Assembly (NCBI GenBank): GCA_903913175.1
Contig: CAIWKF010000078.1
Coordinates: forward strand, 1-7,054
Reading direction: 5' to 3'
From: Candidatus Staskawiczbacteria bacterium
GTDB lineage: Bacteria > Patescibacteriota > Minisyncoccia > Minisyncoccales > Staskawiczbacteraceae
Length of the DNA stretch: 7,054 nt
Translations under genes and position numbers: made by a program
Notes under the pieces: generated by a model
Databases searched by the model: none
What the model saw: the letters and a program-made list of their open reading frames with translations, nothing else
Told to the model about the DNA's origin: nothing
Shown here: positions 5,725 to 7,054 of the stretch, in pieces
Layout: each line of letters opens with the position of its first letter
Position numbering within the stretch: position 1 is the stretch's first letter

Positions 5725-6945
5725 ATGACAGCAGAAAATAGCAGGATGAAGGAAGTTTTTGTTTTGGTGGGCGTAATTGCCGCTGGTAAATCTTATATCG
5801 GGAGGTTAATTGAAAATTATTTCGATGTTCCTTTTTTTGAATACGAGGACATTTTTGTTGAAGAACAAAAGCGTCATCCCGAAGATTTTTTGAAACTAGC
5901 CGAGCCCTTGGCCGAAAAAGCTATTTTTGAATTTCTAGGAAGGAAAGGAAGGATTTGTTTTGAGAATACAATGGTTAGGCCATATGCTTTGGAAATTTTG
6001 AGAAAACTTCAACAAATTTCTGATGTCAGAATAATTTACGTCGACACGCCCATCGAATTGGCTCGAAGGAGGTTACAACAAAGACCCAAGAGTACGCACG
6101 TGAGATGGACAAAGGAAGAATTGGACAGAATTTATGCTGGCATCAAAAGGGTTGACCTTGATTACGACATTGTCGTAGACAACGCATACTCTTCAGATGA
6201 GGTGATCAGGAGAAGTCTGCAAGAATTAATGTCGGAAAGAGTGTGGCATGATGATTGTGTGGAGATAAGTTTTAGGGGACAGAAATTAAAATTCGACAGC
6301 TGGTCTGGTGCAAATTTAACACCGTATGATATGGAATACCAGCCATGGAGGGCTTCATTCCACAAAGAGAATTTGGGCTATTTGAGGCATTACGATCTAA
6401 AGCTTGGCGACGTTGTAATCGACGCTGGTGGCTATGAGGGAACATTTTCGATTTATGCCGCAAAAGCTGTCGGAGAAACGGGCAGGGTTATTGTATTTGA
6501 GCCCGACACGGAAAATTGCAGGAAGCTTGAAGCCAACATTAGGTTGAATGGATTGACAAACGTGATAATTGTAAACAAAGCGTTGTGGAGTGAAGACAAA
6601 ACGCTGAAGTTTAACAATAAACACACAGCCGGAGCTTCTTTCTTCTTCAATGCAAGCCCTCATGCTGTTGAGATGTCCGCCGTTTCGATTGACAACGAAT
6701 TGGAAAGGCTTGGCATCAGCAAAGTCGATTTCATCAAGATGGATATTGAAGGATCAGAGATCAGGGCGATAGAAGGCGCAAAGAAGGCGTTGATGAACAA
6801 CGCCGTAAATCTTGCGGTAGCTTCTTACCACATTATAAGCGGCGAAGAGACATCGACAGGAGTGGAAGCTGTTTTGCAGAGATTCGGATATGAGGCTGTG
6901 ACTGAATTTCCGCAACACAAAACCACATATGGATTCAAAAGGTGA
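5725..6945 (+). CDS. P-loop kinase fused to FkbM-family SAM-dependent methyltransferase
   Basis: This 406-residue protein has two domains in one uninterrupted frame. The N-terminal part (about 9-175) is a small-molecule or nucleotide-kinase-like P-loop domain. It has Walker A GVIAAGKS (16-23), an acidic FEYEDIF segment placed like the substrate-binding region of shikimate or gluconate kinases, and an Arg-rich lid-like ARRRLQQRP (113-121). The C-terminal part (about 220-406) matches FkbM methyltransferases: motif I VIDAGGYEGTFS (231-242), acidic strand end FEPD (258-261) and the signature KMDIEGSE (338-345). FkbM enzymes usually O-methylate hydroxyl groups of sugars or secondary metabolites, so a bifunctional phosphorylating and methylating enzyme is inferred; substrate unknown. 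No signal or membrane segment is seen, so it is probably cytoplasmic. The ATG at 5725 is chosen for the weak AAGAGA eight bases upstream; ATG at 5746 (residue 8) is an alternative. G+C is higher than in lepA, suggesting separate origin. It is monocistronic, with its own promoter and terminator. Confidence 0.9.
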   Translation: MTAENSRMKEVFVLVGVIAAGKSYIGRLIENYFDVPFFEYEDIFVEEQKRHPEDFLKLAEPLAEKAIFEFLGRKGRICFENTMVRPYALEILRKLQQISDVRIIYVDTPIELARRRLQQRPKSTHVRWTKEELDRIYAGIKRVDLDYDIVVDNAYSSDEVIRRSLQELMSERVWHDDCVEISFRGQKLKFDSWSGANLTPYDMEYQPWRASFHKENLGYLRHYDLKLGDVVIDAGGYEGTFSIYAAKAVGETGRVIVFEPDTENCRKLEANIRLNGLTNVIIVNKALWSEDKTLKFNNKHTAGASFFFNASPHAVEMSAVSIDNELERLGISKVDFIKMDIEGSEIRAIEGAKKALMNNAVNLAVASYHIISGEETSTGVEAVLQRFGYEAVTEFPQHKTTYGFKR

Positions 6946-6955
6946 GCAATCCAAG

Positions 6956-6987
6956 ACCCCTTTTTGCACAAAGCATGAGGGGTTTTT
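6956..6987 (+). terminator. Rho-independent terminator after the kinase-methyltransferase gene
   Basis: ACCCCT (6956-6961) pairs with AGGGGT (6978-6983); a small inner stem TGC/GCA (6965-6967 with 6973-6975) fills the loop. The T-run is 6983-6987. It starts 11 bases after the TGA, which supports TGA being a real stop codon here. The remaining bases to 7054 are AT-rich and hold no feature I can support. Confidence 0.8.
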
Positions 6988-7054
6988 ATATTTAGAAAAA
7001 TAACAAGAATTATTGTTTTGATATTAGGTAGGTTACCACTATTTACAAAAATAC

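Noticed and set aside
6163..6177. TACGACA-T-TGTCGTA near-palindrome in the kinase domain
   Set aside because: With a one-base centre it makes a poor hairpin, it encodes ordinary residues (DYDIVV), and no protein insertion is evident; likely chance.

Overview
The window looks like a chromosomal segment from a Patescibacteria (CPR, Parcubacteria-like) bacterium. This is inferred from several things together: very AT-rich DNA with sparse Shine-Dalgarno sites, a divergent but complete LepA, tRNAs without an encoded CCA, and a large secreted protein with a cysteine-framed peptidoglycan-binding-like domain followed by disulfide-rich and Ig-like repeats, a layout common in that group. Stop codons are TAG, TAA, TAG and TGA. 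A terminator lies directly after the TGA, which argues for the standard bacterial code rather than TGA recoding. Taxonomy cannot be fixed further without searches.

Layout, all on the + strand. (1) Positions 2-901 hold the 3' part of a winged-helix plus phosphoribosyltransferase protein whose start lies before the window. (2) Positions 924-2795 hold lepA (elongation factor 4), 22 bases downstream with its own Shine-Dalgarno site, so probably the same operon; a hairpin terminator follows at 2817-2844. (3) An extended -10 promoter at about 2850-2879 precedes a 740-residue secreted protein (2918-5140) made of a signal peptide, a Gln-rich helix, a peptidoglycan-binding-like domain, about seven thrombospondin-type-1-like Cys/Trp repeats and three Ig-like domains; it ends at a terminator (5181-5209). 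(4) A tRNA cluster follows: an unusual initiator-type tRNA-fMet (5266-5336), an elongator-type tRNA-Met (5348-5421) and tRNA-Asp (5477-5550), closed by a terminator (5583-5611). (5) A consensus -35 promoter at 5617 starts a stand-alone transcription unit encoding a P-loop kinase fused to an FkbM-type methyltransferase (5725-6945), with its own terminator (6956-6987). The last 67 bases hold nothing I can assign.

The first two genes and the tRNAs are housekeeping functions (regulation or salvage, translation). The secreted protein is a cell-surface or exported product. The kinase-methyltransferase gene is richer in G+C than lepA and is isolated between its own promoter and terminator, which fits a separately acquired cassette. 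I see no obvious multi-gene defence or mobile system. The most unusual items are the atypical initiator tRNA, small palindromic and tandem-repeat insertions inside lepA, the kinase-FkbM fusion, and recent DNA-level duplication inside the thrombospondin-like array.
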